NCBI RefSeq assembly: GCF_017876775.1
Contig: NZ_JAGIOP010000002.1
Location: 3,596,001 to 3,660,000 of the forward strand
Origin: Mycolicibacterium lutetiense
Lineage (GTDB): Bacteria > Actinomycetota > Actinomycetes > Mycobacteriales > Mycobacteriaceae
Length of the DNA stretch: 64,000 bases
Reading direction: 5' to 3'
Shown here: one piece after another, positions 15,665 to 24,911 of the stretch
Layout of the letters: each line of letters begins with the position of its first letter
Position numbering within the stretch: position 1 is the first letter of the stretch
Program-made: the position numbers and the translations under genes
Notes under the pieces: generated by a model
Databases searched by the model: none
The model's input: the letters and a program-made list of their open reading frames with translations, nothing else
Told to the model about the DNA's origin: nothing

Positions 15665-16609
15665 GTGCCGCGCATCGCCTACCTCGGGCCCGAGGGAACC
15701 TTTACCGAAGTGGCGTTACTGCAGATGGTGGCCCATGAATTGGTGCCCGGACTGTCGTCGGCCTCGGGCGACGGCCAACCTCGGTTCACCCCCGTTCTGA
15801 CCGACAGCACCCCGGGCGCGCTGGCCGCGGTGCGTGACGGCCAGGCCGATTACGCATGCGTGCCGATCGAGAACTCGATAGAGGGGTCGGTGCTGCCGAC
15901 GCTGGACAGCCTGGCGGTCGGGAAGCCGTTGCAGGTCTATGCCGAACTGATCCTCGATATCGCCTTCACCATCGTGACCCGGCCCGGGCACACCGGGCCC
16001 GTGCGGACCGTCGCCGCCTTCCCGGTCGCACTCGCGCAGGTACGTCAGTGGCTGGCCGCCAACCTGCCCGGCGCGGACATCGTCCCGGCCACGTCCAACG
16101 CCGCCGCCGCCCACGAGGTGGCCGAGGGTCGGGCCGACGCCGGGGTGAGCACGAGACTGGCCGCGCAGCGCTGCGGCCTGGACGTGCTCGCCGCCGACGT
16201 GGTCGACGAGGTCAATGCCCGCACCCGCTTCGTCCTGGCCGGTCCCCCCGGCGCGCCGCCGGCAGCCACCGGTGCCGATCGCACCTCGGTGGTGCTGCGG
16301 CTGGACAACACCCCGGGCGCCCTGGTCGCGGCGATGAACGAATTCGCGATCCGCGACATCGACCTCACGCGGATCGAATCCCGGCCCACCCGAACCGAGC
16401 TGGGCACCTACATGTTCTTCCTGGACTGCGTCGGCCACATCGACGACGATCCGGTGGCCGAGGCACTCAAAGCGCTCTATCGACGTTGTACCGATGTGCG
16501 ATATCTAGGTTCCTGGCCGACCGGTTCGAGCGCGGGTGCACCACCGCCCCGCCTCGATGAGGCCTCACGGTGGTTGGCAGGCTTGCGCGCGGGAACGGAC
16601 GACTCATGA
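15665..16609 (+). CDS. pheA: Prephenate dehydratase
   Basis: The protein has 314 residues and makes phenylpyruvate for phenylalanine synthesis. It has the two expected parts: a prephenate dehydratase domain (about 1-190), beginning RIAYLGPEGTF and including the catalytic Thr in NARTRFVLAG, and an ACT regulatory domain (about 200-285) with GALV and ESRP, the Phe-binding motifs for feedback inhibition. There is no chorismate mutase domain, as in other mycobacteria. The GTG start at 15665 follows a TAGGGT promoter. The stop overlaps the next start by four bases (ATGA), as in M. tuberculosis Rv3838c-Rv3837c. Confidence 0.95.
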   Translation: MPRIAYLGPEGTFTEVALLQMVAHELVPGLSSASGDGQPRFTPVLTDSTPGALAAVRDGQADYACVPIENSIEGSVLPTLDSLAVGKPLQVYAELILDIAFTIVTRPGHTGPVRTVAAFPVALAQVRQWLAANLPGADIVPATSNAAAAHEVAEGRADAGVSTRLAAQRCGLDVLAADVVDEVNARTRFVLAGPPGAPPAATGADRTSVVLRLDNTPGALVAAMNEFAIRDIDLTRIESRPTRTELGTYMFFLDCVGHIDDDPVAEALKALYRRCTDVRYLGSWPTGSSAGAPPPRLDEASRWLAGLRAGTDDS

Positions 16610-17295
16610 GCGGCCGGCTGGTCCTCGTCCGTCACGGACAGTCCCACGGCAACGTCGCCCGGCGTCTGGACACCCTGCCTCCCGGTGCAGACCTGACCGA
16701 CCTCGGACACGACCAGGCCCGGAGGTTCGCCGGAACACTTCGTCAGCGTCCGTCGATCCTCGCGCACTCGGTGGCCCGGCGCGCGGCACAGACCGCCGCC
16801 GGCATCGGTGTCGAAACCGGCCTTGTCCCATTCGAATTCGAAGGGGTCCACGAAGTCCAGGTCGGTGAACTCGAAGACCGTAGCGACGATGACGCCGTTG
16901 CCGAGTTCAACCGGATCTACGAGCGCTGGCATCGGGGCGAACTGGACGTACCGATGCCCGGTGGCGAAAGCGCCGAGGCGGTACTGGACCGGTACGTGCC
17001 GGTGCTCACCGACCTGCGACTCCGCTACCTCGACGATGCCGACTTCCACAGCGACATCGTGCTGGTGAGCCACGGCGCGGCGATCCGGCTGGTGGCCGCC
17101 GTGCTGGGTGGCGTCGACGGCAGCTTCGCCCTCGACCACCATCTGGACAACACCGAATCGGTGGTACTTGCACCGATCACCGACGGGCACTGGAGCTGCG
17201 TGCAGTGGGCGGCGGCGGTACCGCCCTTCTACCCGGAGCCCGGCGCCACACCCGTCATCGACGCGGTGCAGTCCGAAACCGACCCGATGGGCTAA
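16606..17295 (+). CDS. Histidine phosphatase (phosphoglycerate mutase-like)
   Basis: The protein has 229 residues. The phospho-acceptor motif LVRHGQSHGN is at the N-terminus (RHG at about residues 8-10). The second His lies in VSHGAAIRLV, and the E/H charge pocket follows. It is shorter than true phosphoglycerate mutases, and members of this branch are phosphatases of varied substrates. Rv3837c, coupled to pheA in M. tuberculosis, is the positional homologue. The ATG overlaps the pheA stop (ATGA). The stop overlaps that of a convergent small gene by three bases. The substrate is not evident; coupling to pheA suggests a housekeeping role. Confidence 0.88.
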   Translation: MSGRLVLVRHGQSHGNVARRLDTLPPGADLTDLGHDQARRFAGTLRQRPSILAHSVARRAAQTAAGIGVETGLVPFEFEGVHEVQVGELEDRSDDDAVAEFNRIYERWHRGELDVPMPGGESAEAVLDRYVPVLTDLRLRYLDDADFHSDIVLVSHGAAIRLVAAVLGGVDGSFALDHHLDNTESVVLAPITDGHWSCVQWAAAVPPFYPEPGATPVIDAVQSETDPMG

Positions 17296-17492
17296 CCGGT
17301 CCGCCGGATCGAGAGCGCAGTGTCCTGCGCACACGGGCAGCCCACCGACTCACAGTCGAGGCTGAACGTATGCGCGGCTTCCGGAGTGGTGCAGGTGTCG
17401 TCGGTGCATTCCGCGCGGTACCGGACGTGATGGATCACGGTGCCATGGCAATGCTCCAGACCGGCTGCGCACTCCCGGCACTGGATGGTCAT
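17292..17492 (-). CDS. Cys-rich small protein, likely zinc-binding
   Basis: The protein has 66 residues with eight Cys (5, 8, 15, 29, 34, 47, 52, 54) and several His. CxxC at 5-8 and CHG at 15-16, then two more spaced clusters, are typical of a small zinc- or metal-binding fold. No signal or membrane segment is seen. The ATG at 17492 lacks a strong SD. It is convergent with the phosphatase gene and overlaps it by three bases. I do not recognise a family. The dense, regularly spaced Cys residues argue against a chance frame. Confidence 0.6.
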   Translation of the reverse strand: MTIQCRECAAGLEHCHGTVIHHVRYRAECTDDTCTTPEAAHTFSLDCESVGCPCAQDTALSIRRTG

Positions 17493-17537
17493 AGCCCGTT
17501 GATAGCACTGTGGGCCGACAAAACCCGGTTGCCGCGC

Positions 17538-17888
17538 CTAGCCCCAGCCCAATTCGTGCAGCCGCTCATCATCAATCCCGAAATGGTGCGCGATCTCGTG
17601 GATCACGGTGATCGCCACCTCGTCGACCACGTCGGCGTCGCTGTCACAGAATTCCAGCAGGGCCCCGCGGTAGATCGTGATGGTGTCCGGCAAGGAACCG
17701 GCATACCAGGAGTCCCGGTCGGTCAGCGCGACTCCCCGATACAGGCCCAGGATCTCGGGCTCGTCGGGATCACGGTCCTCCACCAGGACTACGACGTTGT
17801 CGAGCGCGGCTGCCAACCGCGGAGGGATCAGGTCGAGCGCATCGGATACCAACTCTTCGAACCGCTGCGAGCTCATCCGCACCGGCAC
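17538..17888 (-). CDS. Zincin-like metallopeptidase (Rv3836 homologue)
   Basis: The protein has 116 residues. HEIAHHFGIDDERLHELGWG at the C-terminus carries the HExxHxxxxxD zinc motif of the family of small metallopeptidases with a minimal zincin fold (DUF1025-type). The first part contains ELVSDALDLIPPRLAAALDN, which is conserved. Rv3836 holds the same place in M. tuberculosis (137 residues). A GTG at 17888 lies two bases after the stop of the upstream membrane-protein gene; an ATG four codons in is an alternative. There is no signal peptide. Proteolysis has not been demonstrated for most members. Confidence 0.85.
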   Translation of the reverse strand: MPVRMSSQRFEELVSDALDLIPPRLAAALDNVVVLVEDRDPDEPEILGLYRGVALTDRDSWYAGSLPDTITIYRGALLEFCDSDADVVDEVAITVIHEIAHHFGIDDERLHELGWG

Positions 17889-17890
17889 GG

Positions 17891-19321
17891 CTACGGCGCC
17901 GGCGGAACGGGGGCAGGCTCACCCGGAGGCGGCCCGGCCGGGGGTGCTGCGCCATCGGGAGCAGGAGCCGGGGCCGGAGCCTGCTCGGGCGCCGGGGCCG
18001 GGGCCTGCTCAGGGGGCGGCGGGTTGAAGGTGTTGGCCTGCTCGGGAGCCGGTGCCGCGGTGGTCGAGGCCTGCGGCAGGTGCTGACCGCTCGACGAGGA
18101 CCCCGAGGAACCGGACGAACCCGAGGACCCGGACCCCGACGAACTCGAGGAGCCCGATCCGGACGAACCGGATCCCGACGACGAGGACGAACCCGACGAC
18201 GAGGACGAACCGGACGACGAGGACTCGTCGACGTCGGGCATCGGGATGGGCGGCATGTTCAGCCGCTCCTCCGGGATGTCGGGCGGTGCGACCGGGGGCT
18301 GACCGTTGATCATCAGGGGGCCCTTGGCGCTGTTGACCAGTGTCGACCAGCCACCGTTGCCCAGTGTGGCGCCGATGCTGCACGACACCTGGCGGCTGCC
18401 CGCCGACCAACTAGGCAGTGAGATCGTGCTGTAGCTCAGCGCCAGCGTGGTGGTGCGCAACTGGACCGGGGCCAGGTAGGCATCGGTCTGCGCAGTGCAC
18501 GCGTCCTTGATGAAGTTGTCCTGGTCGCCCTCCGACGGCAGTCCGCCCGGGAACTTCTCGGCGAGGTTGACCGCTCCGGTGACCTCCATGGCGTGCGGCG
18601 CCGCGCAATCGACCGGGACGTCGGTGGGCTGGTTGCTCACGGCGTCGATACCGAGGCAGGTGCCCGCGGCCCAGACCTTCGATTGATCGACGTCGGCCAC
18701 CTTGCCCGCCGACTCCAACTGGCTGTCGCCGGGGCCGAGGAGTTGCAGCCCGCACAACATGCGCCGCTCACCGGACTGCTTCCAGGCCTTTTCGCCCGAC
18801 CACAGCAGGCCGATGGTGTATTTGCCGTTCGGGTCGTACTTGGGACCCAGGTAGCCACGGGCCGACGGCGTGCACTGCTCCTGGCTGATCTGCTTGATCC
18901 GGTCCACCGACGGCGGCGGCGCGCCCGGTCCGTACTCGCTGCCGGGGAAGGTGCGCATGTCGACGGCCTGGGCGACCTCGAAGCGGTGGTTGTCCTTGCA
19001 GTCCACGATGCGTGCGGCGTCGGGGTTACGCCCGGGCCAGTTCAGGCAGTCGCCACGTTTGACGTGGTTGAAGGTGTCGTTGCCGCGGGGCCCGAGGGCG
19101 ATCGCGCCCGGCGCGGAGCTGGATCCCTCGCTCCGGGGCAACGCGGTGATCAGGCCGGCGATGAGCAGCGCGCCGAGGGCGGTCAACAGCAGCGCACGTC
19201 GCGTCGACGCGGCCGCCAGACTCTGCCACCAGCGTTCCTGCCCGGATTGTTCGTCCGGCAGAGGCTCGGCGAGCAGGCCCCCGGGTTCGGGGTGTTCGGG
19301 GTGCTCGGGTGCTTCCAACAT
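17891..19321 (-). CDS. Septum-formation-type membrane protein (Rv3835 homologue)
   Basis: The protein has 476 residues and begins [15 protein letters not shown] at the ATG at 19321, which has GGAG eight bases before. After a Glu/Pro-rich cytoplasmic head comes a single membrane helix (about 42-62) and an extracytoplasmic part with two similar Cys-containing halves (RGDCLNWP and AGTCLGIDA), the pattern of the Septum_form domain. A run of Ser/Gly repeats (about 375-420) and a Pro/Ala-rich tail follow. In M. tuberculosis Rv3835 (449 residues) lies beside serS in the same orientation. Involvement in cell division is implied by the domain name only. Confidence 0.82.
   Translation of the reverse strand: MLEAPEHPEHPEPGGLLAEPLPDEQSGQERWWQSLAAASTRRALLLTALGALLIAGLITALPRSEGSSSAPGAIALGPRGNDTFNHVKRGDCLNWPGRNPDAARIVDCKDNHRFEVAQAVDMRTFPGSEYGPGAPPPSVDRIKQISQEQCTPSARGYLGPKYDPNGKYTIGLLWSGEKAWKQSGERRMLCGLQLLGPGDSQLESAGKVADVDQSKVWAAGTCLGIDAVSNQPTDVPVDCAAPHAMEVTGAVNLAEKFPGGLPSEGDQDNFIKDACTAQTDAYLAPVQLRTTTLALSYSTISLPSWSAGSRQVSCSIGATLGNGGWSTLVNSAKGPLMINGQPPVAPPDIPEERLNMPPIPMPDVDESSSSGSSSSSGSSSSSGSGSSGSGSSSSSGSGSSGSSGSSGSSSSGQHLPQASTTAAPAPEQANTFNPPPPEQAPAPAPEQAPAPAPAPDGAAPPAGPPPGEPAPVPPAP
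18077..18228 (-). repeat. Ser/Gly-rich low-complexity coding repeats
   Basis: Near-repeating 6-, 9- and 15-base units encoding Gly-Ser-Ser runs ([15 protein letters not shown]), all in frame, within the Rv3835 homologue. Unit number is likely to vary between strains. Confidence 0.7.
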
Positions 19322-19463
19322 TGCACTCCATTGTGACAGGCGTGTCAGCCCCTGTGGCAAGTGATGCAGTTGTAAAGTTGCGAGGTTGTGCCCTGCGGCT
19401 GTCGCTCTCGGTCGACACCGCCTCATCGACCACCTCAGATGTACGTCGCCGCACTTCAAAAAG

Positions 19464-19469
19464 TAGGGT
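19464..19469 (+). promoter_or_regulatory. -10 hexamer TAGGGT of serS, leaderless layout
   Basis: TAGGGT ends seven bases before the serS GTG, with no SD between. The same hexamer and spacing occur at pheA and the DUF5718 gene. Confidence 0.5.
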
Positions 19470-19476
19470 TGCGCCC

Positions 19477-20733
19477 GTGATCGACCTCAAGCTGCTACGG
19501 GAGAATCCCGACTCCGTCCGTGCGTCGCAACGGGCCCGCGGGGAGGACCCGGCGCGCGTCGATGCCCTGTTGCAGGCCGATACGGCGCGGCGGGCGGCGA
19601 TCTCGACGGCCGACAACCTGCGTGCCGAACAGAAGTCCGCCAGCAAACTCGTGGGTAAAGCGACCCCCGAGGAGCGTCCGGCCCTGCTGCAACAAGCCAA
19701 GGACCTGGCCGAACAGGTCAAGTCTGCCGAGGTGGCCCAGGCCGAGGCCGAGAGCGCCTTCGTCGCCGCCCACATGGCGATCGGCAACGTGATCATCGAT
19801 GGTGTGCCGGCCGGCGGCGAGGACGACTTCGTGGTGCTCGACACCGTCGGCGAGCCGCGGGCGATCGAAGACCCCAAGGACCACCTCGAGCTGGGCGAGG
19901 CGCTCGGGCTGATCGACATGGAACGCGGCGCCAAGGTGTCGGGTTCGCGCTTCTACTTCCTCACCGGCGCCGGTGCGCTGCTGCAGCTGGGCCTGCTGCA
20001 GTTGGCCACCCAGGTGGCCGTCCAAAACGGGTTCACCCTGATGATCCCGCCGGTGCTGGTGCGTCCGGAAGTCATGGCGGGCACCGGATTCCTCGGTGCG
20101 CACGCCGACGAGATCTACCGACTGGAAGCCGACGACCTGTACCTGGTCGGCACCTCGGAAGTGCCGCTGGCGGGCTACCACTCCGACGAGATCCTGGACC
20201 TGTCCGCGGGGCCGAAGCGGTATGCCGCCTGGTCGTCATGTTTCCGGCGCGAGGCCGGCAGCTACGGCAAGGACACCCGCGGCATCATTCGGGTGCATCA
20301 GTTCGACAAGGTCGAGGGGTTCATCTACTGCAAACCCCAGGACGCCGAGGCCGAGCACCAGAAGCTGCTCGGTTGGCAGCGCCAGATGCTGGCGGCGATC
20401 GACGTGCCGTACCGGGTGATCGACGTCGCCGCAGGCGATCTCGGATCCTCGGCGGCACGCAAGTACGACTGTGAGGCGTGGGTGCCCACCCAGCAGACCT
20501 ACCGGGAACTCACCTCCACCTCCAACTGCACGACGTTCCAGGCACGACGGTTGTCCACCCGCTATCGCGACGAGAACGGCAAGCCGCAGATCGCGGCCAC
20601 GCTCAACGGCACGCTGGCCACGACCCGCTGGCTGGTCGCCATTCTGGAGAACCATCAGCAACCTGATGGCAGTGTGCAGGTTCCCGAAGCGCTGGTGCCG
20701 TTCGTCGGCACCCCGGTGCTGGAACCCCGGTAA
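19477..20733 (+). CDS. serS: Seryl-tRNA synthetase
   Basis: The protein has 418 residues and charges tRNA-Ser with serine. The N-terminal antiparallel coiled-coil arm (about 25-100) is rich in Lys, Glu and Ala. The class II catalytic domain follows: motif 1 around [12 protein letters not shown]; motif 2 in [21 protein letters not shown]; motif 3 in [19 protein letters not shown] at 19477 was chosen because the standard start ([10 protein letters not shown]) follows. A longer upstream frame overlaps the neighbouring gene and lacks similarity. It is divergent from the septum-type gene, and the large regulator gene starts 16 bases after its stop. Confidence 0.96.
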   Translation: MIDLKLLRENPDSVRASQRARGEDPARVDALLQADTARRAAISTADNLRAEQKSASKLVGKATPEERPALLQQAKDLAEQVKSAEVAQAEAESAFVAAHMAIGNVIIDGVPAGGEDDFVVLDTVGEPRAIEDPKDHLELGEALGLIDMERGAKVSGSRFYFLTGAGALLQLGLLQLATQVAVQNGFTLMIPPVLVRPEVMAGTGFLGAHADEIYRLEADDLYLVGTSEVPLAGYHSDEILDLSAGPKRYAAWSSCFRREAGSYGKDTRGIIRVHQFDKVEGFIYCKPQDAEAEHQKLLGWQRQMLAAIDVPYRVIDVAAGDLGSSAARKYDCEAWVPTQQTYRELTSTSNCTTFQARRLSTRYRDENGKPQIAATLNGTLATTRWLVAILENHQQPDGSVQVPEALVPFVGTPVLEPR

Positions 20734-20749
20734 GTAACGCACCGCGGCC

Positions 20750-23700
20750 ATGACTGCGGATGACCCGGTGCGGGTGAGAGTGCTCGGCCCGGTACAGGCG
20801 TGGATCGGTGACGATCCGGTGGATCTGGGTGCGCGGCTGCAGCGCGCCCTGCTGGCGCGTTTGGTTGCCGCGCATGGCCATACGGTGTCGGTCGACCGGC
20901 TCATCGACGATCTGTGGGAGGGCGAGCCACCGCCCAAGGCGTTGTCGGCGCTGCAGGTCTACGTCTCGCATCTGCGGCGGGCGCTGGAGCCGGGGCGCCA
21001 GCGTCGGGCCCCGGCCCGCATCCTGGTCAGCGCGGCACCCGGATACTGCCTGCGGCTACCGGTGGACTCCGTCGATTCCTGGCGGTTCGACGCGAAAGTC
21101 ACTGCAGCGTATGAGGAATCGGATCCGCAGCGGCGCGTGGGTCTGCTCGACGAGGCGCTGGCCGACTGGTCGGGAGATCCGTTCGCCGGGGCGGGCGATG
21201 TGTTGTGGGCGGCACCGGAGGTCGCCCGGCTGACCGAACTCCGGTTGGCTGCCGTGGAAGCACGGGCCGCCGCGCTGGTGGAGTTGGGCCGGTACAGCAC
21301 CGCCATCGCCGCACTGGAACGACACGTCGGTGCGCGTCCGGACCGGGAGGGCGCCGCTGCGGTGCTGGCGACGGCGCTGTATCGGGCCGGACGCCAGACC
21401 GACGCGCTGGAGGTGTTGCGGCGCACCCGGGACCACCTGGTCGACGAGCTCGGCCTGGAGCCGGGCCGGGCGCTGCGCGACCTCGAGCGCGACATCCTGC
21501 GTCAGGCCGACCATTTGGAGCCGTCCCGACCGCTGCAGCCGGTGATACCGGAGGTCGTCGGGCCCGACGGTGCTGAACTGTCCGCCCGCGGCCGGGCCGC
21601 GACGGCGGCCCACGGCCGGGCCGACGAACTTGCCGAAATAGACGTTGCAGCAAGCACTGTCGCCGCGGGCGGCAGCGCGGTGCTGTGGATCGGGGGAGAA
21701 GCCGGATCCGGCAAGACCACCCTGGCTGCAGCCGCGACGGCCCGCTTGCGCACCGCGGGCTGGCGCACCGTGCTCGGCCGTTGCCCGGAGGTCCACGGTG
21801 CCCCGGCGGGATGGGCGTGGACAGAAGTGCTGCGTGAGCTGCTGGACGCCGGGACCCCGGTGGACGACGGGAGGCAGGCGCTGGCTCCGTTGCTGCACGA
21901 CGTCGCAGCGGTCGAGCCGGGCACGTTCTGGTTGGGGCATGCGGTGGCCGACGTGTTGAGCGCGGTCGCCGGAAGCCAACCGCTGGCCGTCGTCCTCGAC
22001 GACCTGCACCGCACCGACGGCCTGACATTGGAGCTCCTGCGACTGGTCGCCGACCGGATCAAGGACCTTCCGGTGTTGGTCATCGGCACCTATCGCCCAT
22101 CGGAGGACCGCGGTGAACTCGAGGTGGCCCGGGCGGCGCTGGCGGTGCACACCGCGGCGCATCTGACTCTCGACGGTCTCGACGCGGCGGCCACCGCTGC
22201 GCTGGCTGCGGATTGCGGGCTGACTGCCGCCAGCGGCGAGGCGCTGCGACTGCTGCGTGAGCGGACCGGTGGTAACCCGTTGTTCGTCCGCGAACTGGCC
22301 CGGCTGATGGTTGCCGAAGGGTCCGATGCGGTGTGGGCATCGGTACCCGTTGGGGTTCGAGATGTATTGCGCCGCAGGGTGGCCCGGCTGCCTGGCCCGA
22401 CGGTCACCGCGCTGCGTCAAGCCGCTGTGCTGGGCCGCGACATCGACGTCGACCTGCTCGCAGAACTGGGTCGCAACGACCCCGAGGATTTGCTCGACGC
22501 GCTGGAACCGGCCGTCCTGCTCGGCCTGCTCGACGAGCCTGCGCCGGGCCGATTGAGGTTCGCCCATTCACTGGTTCGCGACACCCTCTACGAGGACACC
22601 TCGAAGCTGCGGCGGTCCCGTTTGCACGGTGCCGCGCTGGAACTGCTGAACGCACCCGGCCGTTCGGTAGACCCGGCCGCCCTCGCGCACCATGCAGTCG
22701 CATCGGCGACAGCAGAAACTGCTTTGGCCGCCACCGATTTCGCGACCGCGGCAGCCCGCGAGGCGGACTCGGTGGGCGCGCACGCCGAAGCCGCCAGACA
22801 ATGGCGTGCCGCTGTGCAGATGCTGGAGTTGGCGGCCAGTCGCCGGTTGCGGCCCAGTGCCGGGAGCCTGGAGCGCGAGATCGACGCCCGGTGCGGGCTG
22901 ATCTCCGCACTGGCGCAGTCCGGAGACGCCGTGGCCGCGCGCATCGAGTTGAAGGCTGCGCTGCAGTTGCCGACCGGGACGTCGCGTGACGATCTGATGG
23001 TTCAGGTACTCACGGCGTGGGACACTCCGCTGGTGTGGCGGGACCGTGAGTACGACGAATCCGATGCGCAGATGATCGGCCTGCTGCGCGGGTTGCTGGA
23101 CGGCAGTCAGGCGAAAGTCACTGTGGCCGAACGGATCAGGCTGCTCAAGGCGCTGTACGTGGAGTTGGAGGGCACGGATCCGGAGGGGGCACTGGCCGCC
23201 AGCACGGAACTGCTCGAGTTGGCCCGACACGCCTACGCCGAGGACCCGGCATCCTCGGGCCGGTTGCTGTGTACCGCGCTCAACGTGCGGGCCTACTGCG
23301 CACTGGGACCGGACCTCGACGGCGAACGCGACGCGACCGCCGCCGAACTGCTGCAGACCGCGGAGGTCACCGAGCAGGCCGACTATCAGGCGGTGGCGCA
23401 CTGGATGCTGTCGCTGGCAGCCGGTCACCGGTCCGATCTGGCGACCGCGAAACGGCATGTCGATATCGCGGTGGCCCGGGCCGGGACCGGGCAGCTTGTC
23501 CACCTTCTAGGGGTGCTGGGACTGTTCCGGGCCCGGATGTATCTGTTGGCCGCGCGATTGGACGAGGCGGTGGGCGCCTACACCGATCTGGCGGCGCGCA
23601 TGGTCGAAAACGGTGCCGCCAACGGGGCCAAGCTGGCGATGGTGGGCCGGGTGACGGGCGAGTTCTGCCTCGGAGACCTCGGTGTCCTGGCCGACGAGTT

Positions 23701-24097
23701 GGTGTTCTTCTACCGGGAGGTGTCGGTGGCCGCGCTGGACGCCGCAGTGCTCGCGTTGATCGCGCGGGGCCGCGAGGCCGAGGCTCGCGAACTGTGGCGG
23801 GACCGGCAGCCGATCGAACGGGCGTACTTCTGGCTGCCGTTCACCGTGCTGCGCGTCAACGCGGCGGTGGCGCTCGGCGATATCGCGGAGGCCGAGGCCC
23901 GAGCGTCCGACCTGCAGCCGTATTCCGGGCGTATCGCCGGGCTCGGTGTCGACGGGCTGATGGTGGGCCCGGTCGACGAAGCACTGGCCGCCGCTGCCGA
24001 TGTGCTGGGCCGGCCGGACCAGGGGCGCGGATACCGGGAGGCCGCCTCGGTGCTGCGGGATCGGCTGGCGGTCGAAGCGCAGCGCTTCATCGACTGA
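20750..24097 (+). CDS. SARP-AAA ATPase large transcriptional regulator (BTAD family)
   Basis: The protein has 1115 residues. An OmpR-like winged helix (about 5-95; VRVLGPVQAW then LSALQVYVSHLRRAL) is followed by the bacterial transcriptional activation domain (about 100-245; RRVGLLDEALADWSG, GRYSTAIAALERHVGARP). An AAA/NB-ARC-type ATPase domain then has Walker A GEAGSGKTT (K322) and Walker B VVLDDLHR (D417, D418), and a long helical, TPR-like C-terminal half (about 600-1115) follows. This is the AfsR/SARP architecture; such proteins activate nearby gene clusters, but none is adjacent. The M. tuberculosis homologous region holds different regulators, so this is an accessory gene. It starts 16 bases after serS. 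Confidence 0.88.
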   Translation: MTADDPVRVRVLGPVQAWIGDDPVDLGARLQRALLARLVAAHGHTVSVDRLIDDLWEGEPPPKALSALQVYVSHLRRALEPGRQRRAPARILVSAAPGYCLRLPVDSVDSWRFDAKVTAAYEESDPQRRVGLLDEALADWSGDPFAGAGDVLWAAPEVARLTELRLAAVEARAAALVELGRYSTAIAALERHVGARPDREGAAAVLATALYRAGRQTDALEVLRRTRDHLVDELGLEPGRALRDLERDILRQADHLEPSRPLQPVIPEVVGPDGAELSARGRAATAAHGRADELAEIDVAASTVAAGGSAVLWIGGEAGSGKTTLAAAATARLRTAGWRTVLGRCPEVHGAPAGWAWTEVLRELLDAGTPVDDGRQALAPLLHDVAAVEPGTFWLGHAVADVLSAVAGSQPLAVVLDDLHRTDGLTLELLRLVADRIKDLPVLVIGTYRPSEDRGELEVARAALAVHTAAHLTLDGLDAAATAALAADCGLTAASGEALRLLRERTGGNPLFVRELARLMVAEGSDAVWASVPVGVRDVLRRRVARLPGPTVTALRQAAVLGRDIDVDLLAELGRNDPEDLLDALEPAVLLGLLDEPAPGRLRFAHSLVRDTLYEDTSKLRRSRLHGAALELLNAPGRSVDPAALAHHAVASATAETALAATDFATAAAREADSVGAHAEAARQWRAAVQMLELAASRRLRPSAGSLEREIDARCGLISALAQSGDAVAARIELKAALQLPTGTSRDDLMVQVLTAWDTPLVWRDREYDESDAQMIGLLRGLLDGSQAKVTVAERIRLLKALYVELEGTDPEGALAASTELLELARHAYAEDPASSGRLLCTALNVRAYCALGPDLDGERDATAAELLQTAEVTEQADYQAVAHWMLSLAAGHRSDLATAKRHVDIAVARAGTGQLVHLLGVLGLFRARMYLLAARLDEAVGAYTDLAARMVENGAANGAKLAMVGRVTGEFCLGDLGVLADELVFFYREVSVAALDAAVLALIARGREAEARELWRDRQPIERAYFWLPFTVLRVNAAVALGDIAEAEARASDLQPYSGRIAGLGVDGLMVGPVDEALAAAADVLGRPDQGRGYREAASVLRDRLAVEAQRFID

Positions 24098-24791
24098 CAC
24101 CGGCGGCACCGAACACGGCCCGCTCCCGGCGCCGGTACAGCGCCGTCAACCCGACCAGCAGGATCCGCAGTCCGATCCCGTTGTGCTGTGCCGATTCTGC
24201 CCGCTCGTCGTCGGTCATCACCGCCGCTGCGCGCGGAGCGTCGAACGACATCCGGCCGGCCCGAGCGGCTTTCTCCACCGTCGCCCAGTCGGCCACCGAG
24301 ACGTGTTCGGTGATCAGCGGGAACACCTCCATCTCCTCGTCGTTGATGTGCTCGGTGAGCAGGGCCGCCAGTTCGGTCAGTTCGATGGCCATCAGGCCGG
24401 CGATATGGCGGTCACCCATCGACAGCCGGAACGCCGCGGCCCGGGCCCGCAGCTGGTCCAACCGGGGGGCCAGCGCAGTGTGGTCCTCGATCAGCTCGCT
24501 CAGATCCACATGGTCGCCGACACTGGCCTGGATCACGGGCCACAGCGCGGCGTCCTCGGTGGTGTGGTGATGGTGGATGGAATCACACAACGACTCGATG
24601 TATCGGGAGATGGACCGGGCCCGGCCGGGTGTGCAGATCACATCCCGGTCGCGCACCGCGGCGGCCAGATCGCTCAGGCGGAGCAGGTCGGCCAGCATCA
24701 CGCGGTGAGCCGCCGTGATACCCAGCAGGTCCGGGGCGGGATCGCCCGCGCGACGAGGTGAGGCGCTGGTGGTTGTGGTGGTTGTCGGCAC
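24087..24791 (-). CDS. Hemerythrin-domain protein
   Basis: The protein has 234 residues. A Thr-rich start is followed by a four-helix hemerythrin-like (HHE) domain with iron-ligand His and Glu in GITAAHRVMLADLL, SIHHHHTTEDAALWPVI, EDHTAL and EHINDEEMEVFPLI. Such domains bind a di-iron centre that senses oxygen, nitric oxide or iron. The GTG at 24791 has an SD (GAGGAG) six bases before; a longer reading frame is less likely. The last 11 bases overlap the convergent SARP gene. The C-terminal tail ends GLTALYRRRERAVFGAAG. Function is unknown beyond metal or gas binding. Confidence 0.85.
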   Translation of the reverse strand: MPTTTTTTSASPRRAGDPAPDLLGITAAHRVMLADLLRLSDLAAAVRDRDVICTPGRARSISRYIESLCDSIHHHHTTEDAALWPVIQASVGDHVDLSELIEDHTALAPRLDQLRARAAAFRLSMGDRHIAGLMAIELTELAALLTEHINDEEMEVFPLITEHVSVADWATVEKAARAGRMSFDAPRAAAVMTDDERAESAQHNGIGLRILLVGLTALYRRRERAVFGAAGVSR

Positions 24792-24898
24792 GGGATACTC
24801 CTCGGGTTCGGCTGATCCGGCGCGGATCGGCACGCGTGGAGCACAGCCTGGTACCGGCGACTTAAGTGCGACTTGTTACCGGCTTGTCGCGGCCACAG

Positions 24899-24904
24899 TA
24901 GGGT
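24899..24904 (+). promoter_or_regulatory. -10 hexamer TAGGGT of the DUF5718 gene, leaderless layout
   Basis: TAGGGT ends seven bases before the ATG at 24912, without an SD between. Confidence 0.5.
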
Positions 24905-24911
24905 TGCAGCC

